A stretch of DNA of 64,000 nucleotides from Sarcina ventriculi (GTDB lineage Bacteria; Bacillota; Clostridia; Clostridiales; Clostridiaceae). Location of the stretch: NCBI RefSeq assembly GCF_900456775.1, contig NZ_UAUL01000010.1, positions 62,001-126,000 of the forward strand, given 5' to 3'. The position numbers were made by a program, and so were the translations under genes. Positions 1 to 8,006 of this stretch are shown in pieces. The notes beneath the pieces are model-generated. The model had not been told where the DNA came from. It was given only the letters and a program-made list of their open reading frames with translations, and ran no database searches. Within the stretch, counting starts at the first letter, position 1. Each line of letters begins with the position of its first letter.

Positions 1-426
1 TTAAAGAAAAATAATTTTTATGAGAAAAATAGAGAGTTTTGTAAACATGATATGGAACATTTTTTAGCTGTGGCAAGAATAAGTTATATACTTTGCTTGG
101 AAAAGGGATTAAATGTAAATAAAGATATTATATATGCAGTAGGACTTTTACATGATATAGGAAGATGGCTTCAATATGAAAAAAACATTCCACATAATAT
201 ATCATCGGTTAATATTAGTGAAGAAATTTTAAAAGAAAGTGACTTTTCGCAAGATGAAATAAAAATAATACTGGATGCTATATTAAATCATAGAAATAAG
301 CAGTGCAGAGATTTAAATAAAATATTTTATAGGGCAGATAAATTGTCTAGACAATGTTTTGTTTGCACTGCTAGTGATAAATGTTATTGGGGAGAAGATA
401 AAAAAAATAAAGACATAATATACTAA
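1..426 (+). CDS. HD-domain phosphohydrolase, 5' end cut by window
   Basis: The reading frame is open right up to base 1, so the gene starts before the window. The first ATG, at 52, is internal: the residues just before it read FCKHDMEHFL and supply the first conserved histidine of the HD fold. The HD doublet follows (LLHDIGRW), then NHRNK. The C-terminus holds several cysteines (RQCFVCTASDKC). HD proteins hydrolyse phosphate esters of nucleotides and other metabolites using a bound metal. The gene ends 11 bases before folP, so it is almost surely in the folate operon. Its substrate is unknown. A role in removing phosphate from dihydroneopterin triphosphate is a guess from position only. Confidence 0.85.
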   Translation, partial: LKKNNFYEKNREFCKHDMEHFLAVARISYILCLEKGLNVNKDIIYAVGLLHDIGRWLQYEKNIPHNISSVNISEEILKESDFSQDEIKIILDAILNHRNKQCRDLNKIFYRADKLSRQCFVCTASDKCYWGEDKKNKDIIY

Positions 427-437
427 AGGAGATTTTT

Positions 438-1247
438 ATGAAGATAGGTGTAAAAAATTTTGATTTAGGAAAAAGAACAATAATAATGGGGATATTAAAT
501 TTAACCCCAGATTCATTTTCTGATGGAGGAGAATTTAATTCTATAGAAAATGCTTTAAGACAAGTTGAAAAATTAATAAAAGAAGGAGTAGATATAATAG
601 ATATTGGGGGGGAGTCTACAAGACCTAATCATACGCCGGTAACAGAAGAGGAAGAAATAAGAAGGGTAATTCCTATAATAAAGGCAATAAGGGGAAAATA
701 TGATATACCTTTATCTATTGATACTTATAAAGGGAAAGTAGCTGAAGAAGCAATAAAGGCTGGAGTTAATCTTATAAATGATGTTTGGGGTTTGAAAAAG
801 GATTCATATATGGCAAAAGTTGCAGGGAAATATAATATTCCATGTTGTATAATGCATAATAGAGAAGATTCAAACTATAATGATGACATAATAAATGTTA
901 TGAAAAAAGATTTAAGGCAAAGTATAGATTTGGCTATTGAAAATGGTTTATCTAAAGAAAATATAATTTTAGATCCTGGAATTGGTTTTGCAAAAAGTTA
1001 TGAGGATAATTTAGATGTTTTGAACAGATTAGAAGAACTTAGAGATTTAGGATATCCTATTTTGCTTGGAACATCTAGAAAATCTGTTATTGGAAATACA
1101 TTAAATCTTCCACCAAAGGAAAGGTTAGAGGGAACATTAGCTACAACGGCTTTAGGAATAGTTAAGGGTTGTGATTTTATAAGGGTTCATGATGTTTTAG
1201 AAAATAAAAGAGTTGCAATTATGACAGATGCAATCGTAAGAAGGTAG
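438..1247 (+). CDS. folP: Dihydropteroate synthase
   Basis: FolP condenses 6-hydroxymethyl-dihydropterin diphosphate with p-aminobenzoate to give dihydropteroate; it is the sulfonamide target. Family signatures are clear: GILNLTPDSFSDGG near residue 18, DIGGESTRP near 56 for diphosphate binding, the INDVWG strand, and DPGIGFAK in the second half. At 269 residues it has the usual single TIM-barrel length. The ATG has an AAAGGAG site just after the stop of the HD gene. It is followed after 8 bases by the folB-folK fusion, which makes its substrate. Confidence 0.97.
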   Translation: MKIGVKNFDLGKRTIIMGILNLTPDSFSDGGEFNSIENALRQVEKLIKEGVDIIDIGGESTRPNHTPVTEEEEIRRVIPIIKAIRGKYDIPLSIDTYKGKVAEEAIKAGVNLINDVWGLKKDSYMAKVAGKYNIPCCIMHNREDSNYNDDIINVMKKDLRQSIDLAIENGLSKENIILDPGIGFAKSYEDNLDVLNRLEELRDLGYPILLGTSRKSVIGNTLNLPPKERLEGTLATTALGIVKGCDFIRVHDVLENKRVAIMTDAIVRR

Positions 1248-1255
1248 GGATTTTT

Positions 1256-2074
1256 TTGAGTAATGACAAAATAGTTATAAGAGATTTAGAGATTTTTGCG
1301 TTTCATGGAGTTTTTGAAGGTGAAAAAAGTGTTGGACAAAAATTTTTAGTTTCTTTAGAACTTAGTTTAGATTTAAGCTTGGCTAGTAGAAATAATGATT
1401 TAACAAAAAGCGTTCATTATGGAGAACTTTGTGAGAAGATAGAAGAAGAATTTAAGAAAGAAAGTTATGATTTAATAGAAACAGCGTGTGAAAAACTCTG
1501 TGAATTTGTGCTACTAGAGTATGATATAGTTAATGAGGTTAAGGTTATTGTAAAAAAACCATGGGCTCCTATTCATAAAAGTTTAGATACAGTATTTATA
1601 GAGATGACAAGAAGATGGAGTAAAGCTTATTTATCTTATGGGTCGAATATGGGTAATAAACGTGAGTATATAGAAAGAGCATTAAAAATCTTAGATGATT
1701 CTAAATTTATAAAGCTGATAAAAAAATCAACCCTTATAGATACTAAACCTTGGGGATATACTGAACAAGATGATTTTTTAAATGGCGCTTGTATAATAAA
1801 AACAATTTTAAATCCCACATCTCTTATGGAATTTTTATTAGACGTTGAGAAAAAACTAGATAGAGAGAGAAAGATAAAATGGGGACCAAGAACAATAGAT
1901 TTAGATATTATATTTTATGATGATTTAGTAACAGATGATGATTTTATAACTCTTCCACATCCAAGAGCGCATTTAAGGGAGTTTGTTTTAGAGCCTATAA
2001 ATGAAATAGCTCCAAATAAAATACATCCGCTTTATAGAAAAAGAGTATTTGAACTTTTAAATGAAATAAAATAA
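1256..2074 (+). CDS. folK: Dihydroneopterin aldolase / HPPK fusion (FolB-FolK)
   Basis: One polypeptide carries two consecutive folate enzymes. Residues 1 to about 118 are FolB-like (IRDLEIFAFHGVFEGEK, SVHYGELCEKI, LIETACEKLC, VIVKKPWAPI). Residues about 122 to 272 are HPPK (AYLSYGSNMGNK, TKPWGYTEQDDFLNGA, GPRTIDLDIIFYDD, LPHPRAHLREFVL). Together they turn dihydroneopterin into 6-hydroxymethyl-dihydropterin and then pyrophosphorylate it for FolP. The start is TTG, with the ribosome site overlapping the end of folP. Fusion of these two steps is known in other Firmicutes. A hairpin terminator follows at 2078-2104. Confidence 0.95.
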   Translation: MSNDKIVIRDLEIFAFHGVFEGEKSVGQKFLVSLELSLDLSLASRNNDLTKSVHYGELCEKIEEEFKKESYDLIETACEKLCEFVLLEYDIVNEVKVIVKKPWAPIHKSLDTVFIEMTRRWSKAYLSYGSNMGNKREYIERALKILDDSKFIKLIKKSTLIDTKPWGYTEQDDFLNGACIIKTILNPTSLMEFLLDVEKKLDRERKIKWGPRTIDLDIIFYDDLVTDDDFITLPHPRAHLREFVLEPINEIAPNKIHPLYRKRVFELLNEIK

Positions 2075-2077
2075 ACT

Positions 2078-2104
2078 AAAAAGCCAATATGTTATTGGCT
2101 TTTT
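2078..2104. terminator. Bidirectional intrinsic terminator
   Basis: An 11-bp perfect stem (AAAAAGCCAAT with ATTGGCTTTTT) closes a 5-base loop. It lies between the folBK stop and the end of the facing lipoprotein gene, and it has T runs on both strands. Confidence 0.85.
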
Positions 2105-2568
2105 GCTTTTTCAAAGATATATTCACAAAATTGTTCCATTTTAAAAGCATTTGGTATATCTTTAAGGCTTAAATAATCCTTTTCGTATTTTCCATCCCAA
2201 GGGTATATTGAAATTAAATCATCCCCATAGACATCTAAAATCATCTTTTCTTTTTCAGTAGTTATAAAAAGGGTGTAAATAGGCTTACTAGGTAAATCAT
2301 CTGGTGTTTCTAAGAGATAGTTGCTATCTTTTATATTTTTTAAAAGGTCATCTAATATGGAAAGATCTTCATTAGTAACGCTAATATTTCTATATACATT
2401 TCTATCTAAAATATGGATTTCAAAAGAATTATCGGAGATTAGATTGGATAATTCATAGGTATAGTAATTTGAATTTGGTTTTTCTCTATTAAAAATATTT
2501 TCTAAAGTGCAACCAGAAAGCAATGTTACTAAAATAATTAAAGTAAACATTTTGATATATTTAATCAT
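2092..2568 (-). CDS. Putative lipoprotein of unknown function
   Basis: The N-terminus is a lipoprotein signal peptide: positively charged MIKYIK, a hydrophobic stretch, and the lipobox LLSGC with Cys20 as the lipidation site. The mature part, about 138 residues, is mixed alpha/beta with many charged residues, and I recognise no catalytic motif. It contains a segment on the order of YTLFITTEKEKMILDVYGDD, which resembles small extracytoplasmic domains of unknown function. The reverse strand shows GTGAGGTGAT upstream of the ATG. It is a single-gene unit convergent with the folate operon and shares its terminator. Confidence 0.8.
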   Translation of the reverse strand: MIKYIKMFTLIILVTLLSGCTLENIFNREKPNSNYYTYELSNLISDNSFEIHILDRNVYRNISVTNEDLSILDDLLKNIKDSNYLLETPDDLPSKPIYTLFITTEKEKMILDVYGDDLISIYPWDGKYEKDYLSLKDIPNAFKMEQFCEYIFEKAKSQ

Positions 2569-2690
2569 GTAAGTATCACCTCACAATAATTTATGTAAAT
2601 ATTCTCTTTAATAGAACCTTTTAAGAAATGTATGAATAATATATAGTACAAAATTATGCATAATAAGATAAAATTAGGGGGGATATTTAA

Positions 2691-3146
2691 TTGAAATTTG
2701 CTATTGATATAGAAAATGAGGAAACTAAAAAGAAAGTAATTAAAAATTTACAAGATAAAGGACATAATATTGTAGATTGTATACAAGATAAAAGTTTAAA
2801 TATTGGAGAAAGTCATTATAAGAAAGCTTTGTTAACTAATATTACAAAGCCTGAAATATTTTTAAGATTTATATATGTAAAAAATAATGATGAAAGGTTA
2901 GAGATTTTTGCTGATGAAAATGTATTATCTAAGGTCATGTCCTTTAATTTTGAAGCTTTATTAGAAGAGTTTAATTTAAAACAGTTATTTATGAAAAATG
3001 GTAAAGAATTATACTTGATAAAGAATATAGAATGTGCATCGATTATAATTAGAATGACAACAAGTAATATATATAATGAAGAAAAAATAGCTAAATTTTT
3101 ATGTGATTTAATAGAAATGATTTCTAGTAAATCACATAAAATATAA
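2691..3146 (+). CDS. Conserved hypothetical protein, 151 residues
   Basis: The start is TTG, chosen because a very strong AGGGGGGAT ribosome site precedes it at normal spacing. The product is charged and soluble, with no signal peptide or membrane segment. Residues 1 to 70 are rich in Lys and Asp (FAIDIENEETKKKVIKNLQD), and the C-terminal half has alternating hydrophobic strands. I do not recognise the family. It stands alone between the lipoprotein and the pyruvate-kinase-like gene, with a hairpin after its stop. Confidence 0.7.
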   Translation: MKFAIDIENEETKKKVIKNLQDKGHNIVDCIQDKSLNIGESHYKKALLTNITKPEIFLRFIYVKNNDERLEIFADENVLSKVMSFNFEALLEEFNLKQLFMKNGKELYLIKNIECASIIIRMTTSNIYNEEKIAKFLCDLIEMISSKSHKI

Positions 3147-3156
3147 GGTTTATATT

Positions 3157-3186
3157 TTGCTAAAATACTTTAGGGTGTTTTAGCAA
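3157..3186 (+). terminator. Probable weak terminator hairpin
   Basis: A 12-bp stem, TTGCTAAAATAC with GTGTTTTAGCAA (one G-T pair), has a 6-base loop. It is followed by a T-rich but interrupted tail (TTATTTTAT). Confidence 0.5.
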
Positions 3187-3263
3187 TTATTTTATGTGAA
3201 ATTATAATATTAGAAACGTTAGTTGAATAGTATTTAGTATAAATAATTAATAAAGGGGAAGTT

Positions 3264-4319
3264 ATGAATATAATAGCTACAATTGGACCTAGAAATTGTA
3301 AACCTTATGCAATAGATCAAATAATAAAGGGTGGATGTAATTTTGTAAGAATAAATCTTTCACATGGTAATTATGAGGATATAGAAAATACAGTTTTATA
3401 CATAAGGAAAAATTATAAAGATGTCAAAATTATTATGGATTTACAAGGAAATAAAATAAGAGTGTCAAAATGTTTAAAAGATGTATTTAAAATAACGCTA
3501 GGAGAAATAGTTTATTTTTGTAGTGAAGATGATTATGAATGTGTTTTGAAAGAAAAAAGAACAAGTAATATTATACCTCTTAATATAAAAAAGCAAATGA
3601 TTTTAGATAATAAAGGATATAAAAAAATTTATATGAAAGATGGAACTATGGAATTTGATGTGCTAGAGGTCTCAAAAAATTATATAAAAGCTATAACTAA
3701 AATAGGGGGAATTGTAAGGGCTGAAAAAGGGTGTAATCTTCCAGGAATAAATAGGACAAGTTGGAGTATGACTAAAAAAGATATACATGATATAAATTTT
3801 GCATTGAGTAATGAAGCAGATGTAATATGTTATTCTTATTGTTCTTATTATAATCAATGTGTTGAATTTAAAGAGGCGGTTTTTAAAAGTATAAAACAGT
3901 TTGGGAAAATACCTAAACTCTGGGGTAAAATAGAAACTAAAGAAGGTATAGAAAATATAAGACAAATAGCAAATGAATTAGATGGTATAGTAATAGCAAG
4001 AGGTGATTTGGTCCCAGAAACAGGACTTTTTAATATTCCTTTAATACAGGAAAAGATTATTTATACTCTAAAAAATACTAAAAAAGAAATAATAGTAGCA
4101 ACTAGTGTATTAAGTTCCATGAAATATTCAGTAAGACCTACAATAAGTGAATTAACTGCTATTTATAACTTGCTTAAGAGCGGTATAACAGGATTCATGT
4201 TAACAGGTGAAACGACTGTTGGAAAAAATAGTAGTGAAGTTGTAAAAACGTTAAGCGCTTCTATAAAATATTATGAAAGAATATTAAATAAGGGAACAAA
4301 GAAAACAAAAAGATTGTAA
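3264..4319 (+). CDS. Pyruvate-kinase-like protein lacking the C-terminal domain
   Basis: The N-terminus matches pyruvate kinase (IATIGPRN, FVRINLSHG, IIMDLQGNKIRV). The inserted B domain is present (around residues 70 to 165, with GGIVRAEKGCNLPG). The catalytic barrel continues with WGKIETKEGIENI, LDGIVIARGDL and FMLTGETTVGKN. These correspond to the Lys, Glu/Asp metal ligands and SGET loop of the family. The protein ends at 351 residues soon after that loop, whereas ordinary pyruvate kinases run to about 470 or more with a C-terminal allosteric domain. Several consensus positions differ: GDLVPE where GDLGVE is usual, and ATSVLSSM where ATQMLESM is usual. It may be a divergent unregulated kinase or a paralogue with another role. 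Monocistronic; the ATG has AAAGGGG upstream. Confidence 0.85.
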   Translation: MNIIATIGPRNCKPYAIDQIIKGGCNFVRINLSHGNYEDIENTVLYIRKNYKDVKIIMDLQGNKIRVSKCLKDVFKITLGEIVYFCSEDDYECVLKEKRTSNIIPLNIKKQMILDNKGYKKIYMKDGTMEFDVLEVSKNYIKAITKIGGIVRAEKGCNLPGINRTSWSMTKKDIHDINFALSNEADVICYSYCSYYNQCVEFKEAVFKSIKQFGKIPKLWGKIETKEGIENIRQIANELDGIVIARGDLVPETGLFNIPLIQEKIIYTLKNTKKEIIVATSVLSSMKYSVRPTISELTAIYNLLKSGITGFMLTGETTVGKNSSEVVKTLSASIKYYERILNKGTKKTKRL

Positions 4320-4339
4320 ATTTTAATTTACAATCTTTT
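4308..4339. terminator. Bidirectional intrinsic terminator
   Basis: A 13-bp perfect inverted repeat (AAAAGATTGTAAA with TTTACAATCTTTT) lies between the convergent pyruvate-kinase-like and PAP2 genes. Confidence 0.8.
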
Positions 4340-4897
4340 ACTATGTCTTTTTACACTTAATGAGTTTTTGTGTTTAATAAACTTTAAATATAAGATTTTA
4401 GTTATTAAAAAACTAAAATATCCTAAGAAAATTCCGCATATAACATCGCTAGGATAATGAACTAATAGGTAAATTCTTGAAAATGATATAATAAAGGCTA
4501 ATGAATAGAAATACCATTTGTATTTTTTGAAAAAATAACCAAACATAAACGCACAAGCAAATGCAGAAGATGTGTGTCCTGATGGAAAAGAAAAACTGCT
4601 TGGTTTTTCTATTATTATGTTAAGATTGGTTAATGTAATGAAAGGTCTAGGTCTTTGTATTAAATGTTTTAAAAGTATTTCACCAAAAAGAGTGTTTATA
4701 AATAAAACAGATAAAACTAGAAAACCAATTTTTCTATACTTACTTTTCATTATTAATATAATAGATATTAAAATCCATATGAAACCTGAATTGCCTAGTT
4801 TGGTAAAAAAAATAATAATGGGATTTAAAAAATCATTTTGCACATGATTTTGTATAAAAAAAAGTGTATTATAGTCTAAATATTTAATAAAATTCAT
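4328..4897 (-). CDS. PAP2-family membrane phosphatase (first copy)
   Basis: This is an integral membrane phosphatase of the PAP2/undecaprenyl-pyrophosphatase type. All three motifs are present in order: KHLIQRPRP, FPSGHTSS and SRIYLLVHYPSD. The sequence has about five to six hydrophobic helices and a basic C-terminus. Family members remove phosphate from lipid pyrophosphates or phosphatidic acid on the outer face of the membrane; the substrate here cannot be told. It has a close paralogue at 49969-50550 with the same length and the same opening (ILFFIQAHIQNPFL there, TLFFIQNHVQNDFL here). It is transcribed alone. Confidence 0.93.
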   Translation of the reverse strand: MNFIKYLDYNTLFFIQNHVQNDFLNPIIIFFTKLGNSGFIWILISIILIMKSKYRKIGFLVLSVLFINTLFGEILLKHLIQRPRPFITLTNLNIIIEKPSSFSFPSGHTSSAFACAFMFGYFFKKYKWYFYSLAFIISFSRIYLLVHYPSDVICGIFLGYFSFLITKILYLKFIKHKNSLSVKRHSKRL

Positions 4898-5031
4898 AAA
4901 ATATCCTTTCTAAACAATTAAAACAATAATATTATTAATTATTTTAACAGTTTAACAAAAAAATGTATATAGAAAATGAAGAAGAGTTAGCATATACTGT
5001 ATTAATATAAAAGTAAATGGGAAGTTTTATC

Positions 5032-5292
5032 ATGAAGATTAAAACTAAAAGTGGAATAACCGAAGAATTAGATTTTGAACGTATAGTTAATCAACTTCAA
5101 CAAATGGCTTTAGAAAAAGATTATTATTTCACAGAATTAGATATCAATTATTTGATTAAAAATATAAAAAATGAGATAGATAATTTTGTGAAAGATGGGG
5201 AAATACTATCGGTTTATGATTTACAGCATATAATAAGATTGGTTTTAATTAAAAGTAAGTTTAAATGGATATGTAGTGAATTTTATGTATAA
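5032..5292 (+). CDS. Stand-alone ATP-cone-like protein
   Basis: The product is 86 residues when started at the ATG at 5032, which has GGGAAG at 5018-5023 as ribosome site; an in-frame ATG at 5017 lacks one. The whole protein fits the ATP-cone pattern: a Lys- and Gly-containing start (KTKSGITEELDFERIVNQL), a helical middle, then the SVYDLQHIIRLVLIKSKF element and a terminal aromatic Y. ATP-cones bind ATP or dATP and normally form the N-terminal regulatory domain of ribonucleotide reductases or the core of NrdR. Here there is no attached enzyme or zinc ribbon and no reductase gene nearby. The match was read by eye and should be confirmed by profile search. Confidence 0.65.
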   Translation: MKIKTKSGITEELDFERIVNQLQQMALEKDYYFTELDINYLIKNIKNEIDNFVKDGEILSVYDLQHIIRLVLIKSKFKWICSEFYV

Positions 5293-5306
5293 TGTAAGTT
5301 AACTTT

Positions 5307-5395
5307 AAAACTATGTTTTAGTACAGCTTTGAATATATTTAGTTTTGAGAAAAACGATATTTATTCATAAATGGCGTATAAAACATAGTTTTTTT
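5307..5395 (+). terminator. Long-loop stem with T tail after the ATP-cone gene
   Basis: A perfect 14-bp stem (AAAACTATGTTTTA at 5307-5320 with its complement at 5379-5392) encloses 58 bases and ends in a T run. The stem and T tail suit a terminator. The large loop is unusual for one and could be part of a small RNA. The rest of the gap to 5591 is very AT-rich, and I see nothing else in it. Confidence 0.5.
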
Positions 5396-5591
5396 ATTAG
5401 AAAATTTGCTAAAAATATATGTCTAAAAAGAGGGAAAGTTGTTATTAAAGTAATTTAGAAATTATTAAAATGTAGATAAATATAAAAATTATTAAAATGT
5501 AATATTTATAATTAAATTAATGATATAAAATAAAATTATTATATAAATAAATTTGTTATATAAAATATTTATTAATTAAGGAGATTTTGAA

Positions 5592-5954
5592 ATGACAAAA
5601 CCATCAGAATACCATAGATTAGGTTACACATGTTCAGAAGCTATAATAAAATCATATAATGATGAATTTAAGACTGATATGCCAATATCATTAGCAAGTG
5701 GAATGGGTACAGGCTTTGCATCTGGGAGTTTATGTGGTGCTCTTGGAGGTGCAACCATAGTAATTGGATACCTAAGGGGTAGAAAAAGTAATGATGAAAT
5801 TAATGAGGCAAGAGCTCTTACAAAAGAATTAATGGAGAAAATACAAATACAATATAATACAGAAATTTGTAAGGAATTAAAACAAAAAAGAATAAGTTGT
5901 GGTGAAATAATAGACTACACTTATGAGGTATTAAAACAAATACTTAGAGGCTAA
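5592..5954 (+). CDS. C_GCAxxG_C_C family protein
   Basis: The 120-residue protein shows the defining cysteine pattern: Cys14 in GYTCSEA, Cys48 in the SLCGALGG segment, then Cys93 and Cys103. The glycine-rich stretch GMGTGFASG precedes the second cysteine, as is typical. Members occur in anaerobes and are thought to be redox or metal-cluster linked, but no reaction is established. The start is ATG with TTAAGGAGATTTTGAA upstream. It is monocistronic, with a strong terminator at 5973-6013. Confidence 0.88.
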   Translation: MTKPSEYHRLGYTCSEAIIKSYNDEFKTDMPISLASGMGTGFASGSLCGALGGATIVIGYLRGRKSNDEINEARALTKELMEKIQIQYNTEICKELKQKRISCGEIIDYTYEVLKQILRG

Positions 5955-5972
5955 ATAAAATAAATTTGTGTT

Positions 5973-6013
5973 ACCTATAATAGATGATAATAAATCTATT
6001 ATAGGTTTTTTTT
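5973..6013 (+). terminator. Intrinsic terminator
   Basis: A 13-bp perfect stem (ACCTATAATAGAT with ATCTATTATAGGT) is followed by eight T. Confidence 0.88.
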
Positions 6014-6223
6014 ATAAAATTATTATTAAAGTATTTAAATTGATAAAATAATAAAATTATAAAAATATATGAATATTTTAGGAAAAATAAAAATAAAATC
6101 TATAAAATATAAAAAATGTTCAAAAAAATATTGATAAATATATTAAAATAATATATCATATAATAAAGATTTATATGGTAAAAAAAATTAATTAATAAAT
6201 AAAATGGATAAGGAGGAATTTAA

Positions 6224-7726
6224 ATGGAGAAAGAAAGAGAGCAATGGGGAAGCAAAATGGGATTCATAATAGCAGCAGTTGGCTCGGCAGTTGGACTAGG
6301 GAATATATGGAGATTTCCGTATTTGGTTTATTCAAATGGTGGAGGCGCATTTTTAATTCCGTATTTTTTTGCAATATTTACAGCAGGAATACCTCTTTTA
6401 ATATTAGAATATGGAGTTGGTCATAAGTTTAGAGGCTCAACACCATTATCAATTGCAAAAGGAAATAAGAAATGGGAGTGGCTTGGTTGGTGGCCTAGCA
6501 TAAATGCATTTATAATTCTTTGTTATTATTCTATGATTTTAAGTTGGGCAATAAATTATTTTAGATTTAGTTTTTTTAAATCTTGGGGAAGTGATCCTAA
6601 TGGATTCTTTTATAATAATTTCTTGAATTTATCATCATCTCCTTTTCAACTTGGAGGAATTGTATTTGTAATACTATTTGGAATAGCATTACTTTGGGCA
6701 GTAAATTGGTTTATATGTTTTAGAGGTATAAAGTCTGGTATAGAAAAGGTTAATAAAGTGCTTTTACCAGTTTTAATATCAATAATGATTTTTATAGTAA
6801 TAAAATCAGTTAACTTAGAAGGTGCTTCACTTGGATTAAATACATTATTTACACCAGATTGGTCAATGGTTTTAAAACCAAAAGTTTGGGTTGCAGCTTA
6901 TGGACAAGTATTTTTTTCGCTTAGTATAGCAATGGGAATAATGATGACTTATTCAAGTTATCTTCCAAAGAAAACTGACATAAACAATAGTGCTTTTATG
7001 ACCGCCTTTGCTAATTGTGGATTTGAGTTTTTATGCTCTATTGGAGTTTTCAGTATTTTAGGGTATATGGCAACAATTCAAAATGTTTCAGTTGGAGAGG
7101 TTGCAACAAGCGGTATTGGTCTTGCATTTATAGTATTTCCACAAATATTTAGTACTATGGGAGTGCTTGGAAATGTTATAGGAGCATTATTCTTCTTATG
7201 TTTAATATTTGCAGGAATAACATCTAGTGTGTCATTAACTGAAGCTGCTGCTGCTGCAATTATAGATAAGTTTGGATTTGAGCGTAAAAAAGTAATAACA
7301 ATTATATGTGTTGTAGGTTTTCTATTAAGTTCAATATTTGCAACTGGAGCAGGACTATATTTCTTAGATATAATAGATAATTTTATAAATAATTATGGAA
7401 TAGTTGTAGTAGGGTTATTAGAAGCTATATTTATAGGATATATAATAAAGCCGAAAACTATTAGAAAACATACAAATTCTATGTCATATTTCAAAATAGG
7501 AAAATGGTGGGATTTAGCTATAAAATATATAACACCAGGAATGCTTTTATTTATGTTGATTCAAAGCTTTTTAACTGAACTTAAATCTCCATATGAAGGA
7601 TATTCAGTTTGGGCACTGATATTATATGGATGGGGAGTAGTTGGATTTGGCATACTTGTTTCAATATTAATAAGTAAAAAACCTTGGAAAAAAAATAAAT
7701 TAAGCACTGAGTTATTAGATGCTTAA
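6224..7726 (+). CDS. Sodium-dependent NSS-family amino acid transporter
   Basis: This is a 500-residue membrane transporter of the neurotransmitter:sodium symporter family (LeuT fold). The first helix carries the family sequence: WGSKMGFIIAAVGSAVGLGNIWRFPY, whose unwound core VGLGNIWRFPY contacts substrate and sodium. About 11 to 12 hydrophobic helices follow. The gene has AAGGAGGAAT before its ATG. It is followed after 21 bases by a 34-residue ORF of the MetS type, which in the studied MetPS pair forms the small subunit of a methionine/alanine importer. That makes amino acid uptake likely, though the exact substrate is not decided by sequence. Confidence 0.95.
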   Translation: MEKEREQWGSKMGFIIAAVGSAVGLGNIWRFPYLVYSNGGGAFLIPYFFAIFTAGIPLLILEYGVGHKFRGSTPLSIAKGNKKWEWLGWWPSINAFIILCYYSMILSWAINYFRFSFFKSWGSDPNGFFYNNFLNLSSSPFQLGGIVFVILFGIALLWAVNWFICFRGIKSGIEKVNKVLLPVLISIMIFIVIKSVNLEGASLGLNTLFTPDWSMVLKPKVWVAAYGQVFFSLSIAMGIMMTYSSYLPKKTDINNSAFMTAFANCGFEFLCSIGVFSILGYMATIQNVSVGEVATSGIGLAFIVFPQIFSTMGVLGNVIGALFFLCLIFAGITSSVSLTEAAAAAIIDKFGFERKKVITIICVVGFLLSSIFATGAGLYFLDIIDNFINNYGIVVVGLLEAIFIGYIIKPKTIRKHTNSMSYFKIGKWWDLAIKYITPGMLLFMLIQSFLTELKSPYEGYSVWALILYGWGVVGFGILVSILISKKPWKKNKLSTELLDA

Positions 7727-7747
7727 AAAAGAAAGGAGAGATACTTT

Positions 7748-7852
7748 ATGACAGGGACAGCAATTGGATTTTTTATATTTGGTGCAACAGTTCTTTGGGG
7801 AGGGTTTGCATCGACTTTAGGAATAGCAATTAAAAATGAAAAAAATAATTAG
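7748..7852 (+). CDS. MetS-like small subunit of NSS transporter
   Basis: A 34-residue single-pass membrane peptide: short N-terminus, one hydrophobic helix (IGFFIFGATVLWGG), then a short charged tail (KNEKNN). The ATG has AAAGGAG at 7732-7738. The place, directly after an NSS transporter and before its terminator, and the WGG in the helix match MetS-type small subunits. Confidence 0.85.
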   Translation: MTGTAIGFFIFGATVLWGGFASTLGIAIKNEKNN

Positions 7853-7854
7853 TT

Positions 7855-7896
7855 AAAAAAGAAGGTGGATTTAAATAAAAATCCACCTTCTTTTTT
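7855..7896 (+). terminator. Intrinsic terminator
   Basis: A 16-bp perfect stem ending in six T (GAAGGTGGAT core) closes the NSS/MetS operon. Confidence 0.92.
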
Positions 7897-8006
7897 AAAA
7901 ATTAGATATTGCTATTATTTTTAATAAATTTTATAATTTATTAAAAGATAAATTGATTGTTTAAATAACAATAATTGTAATATATAAGTTTTAGGAGGAG
8001 GATACT

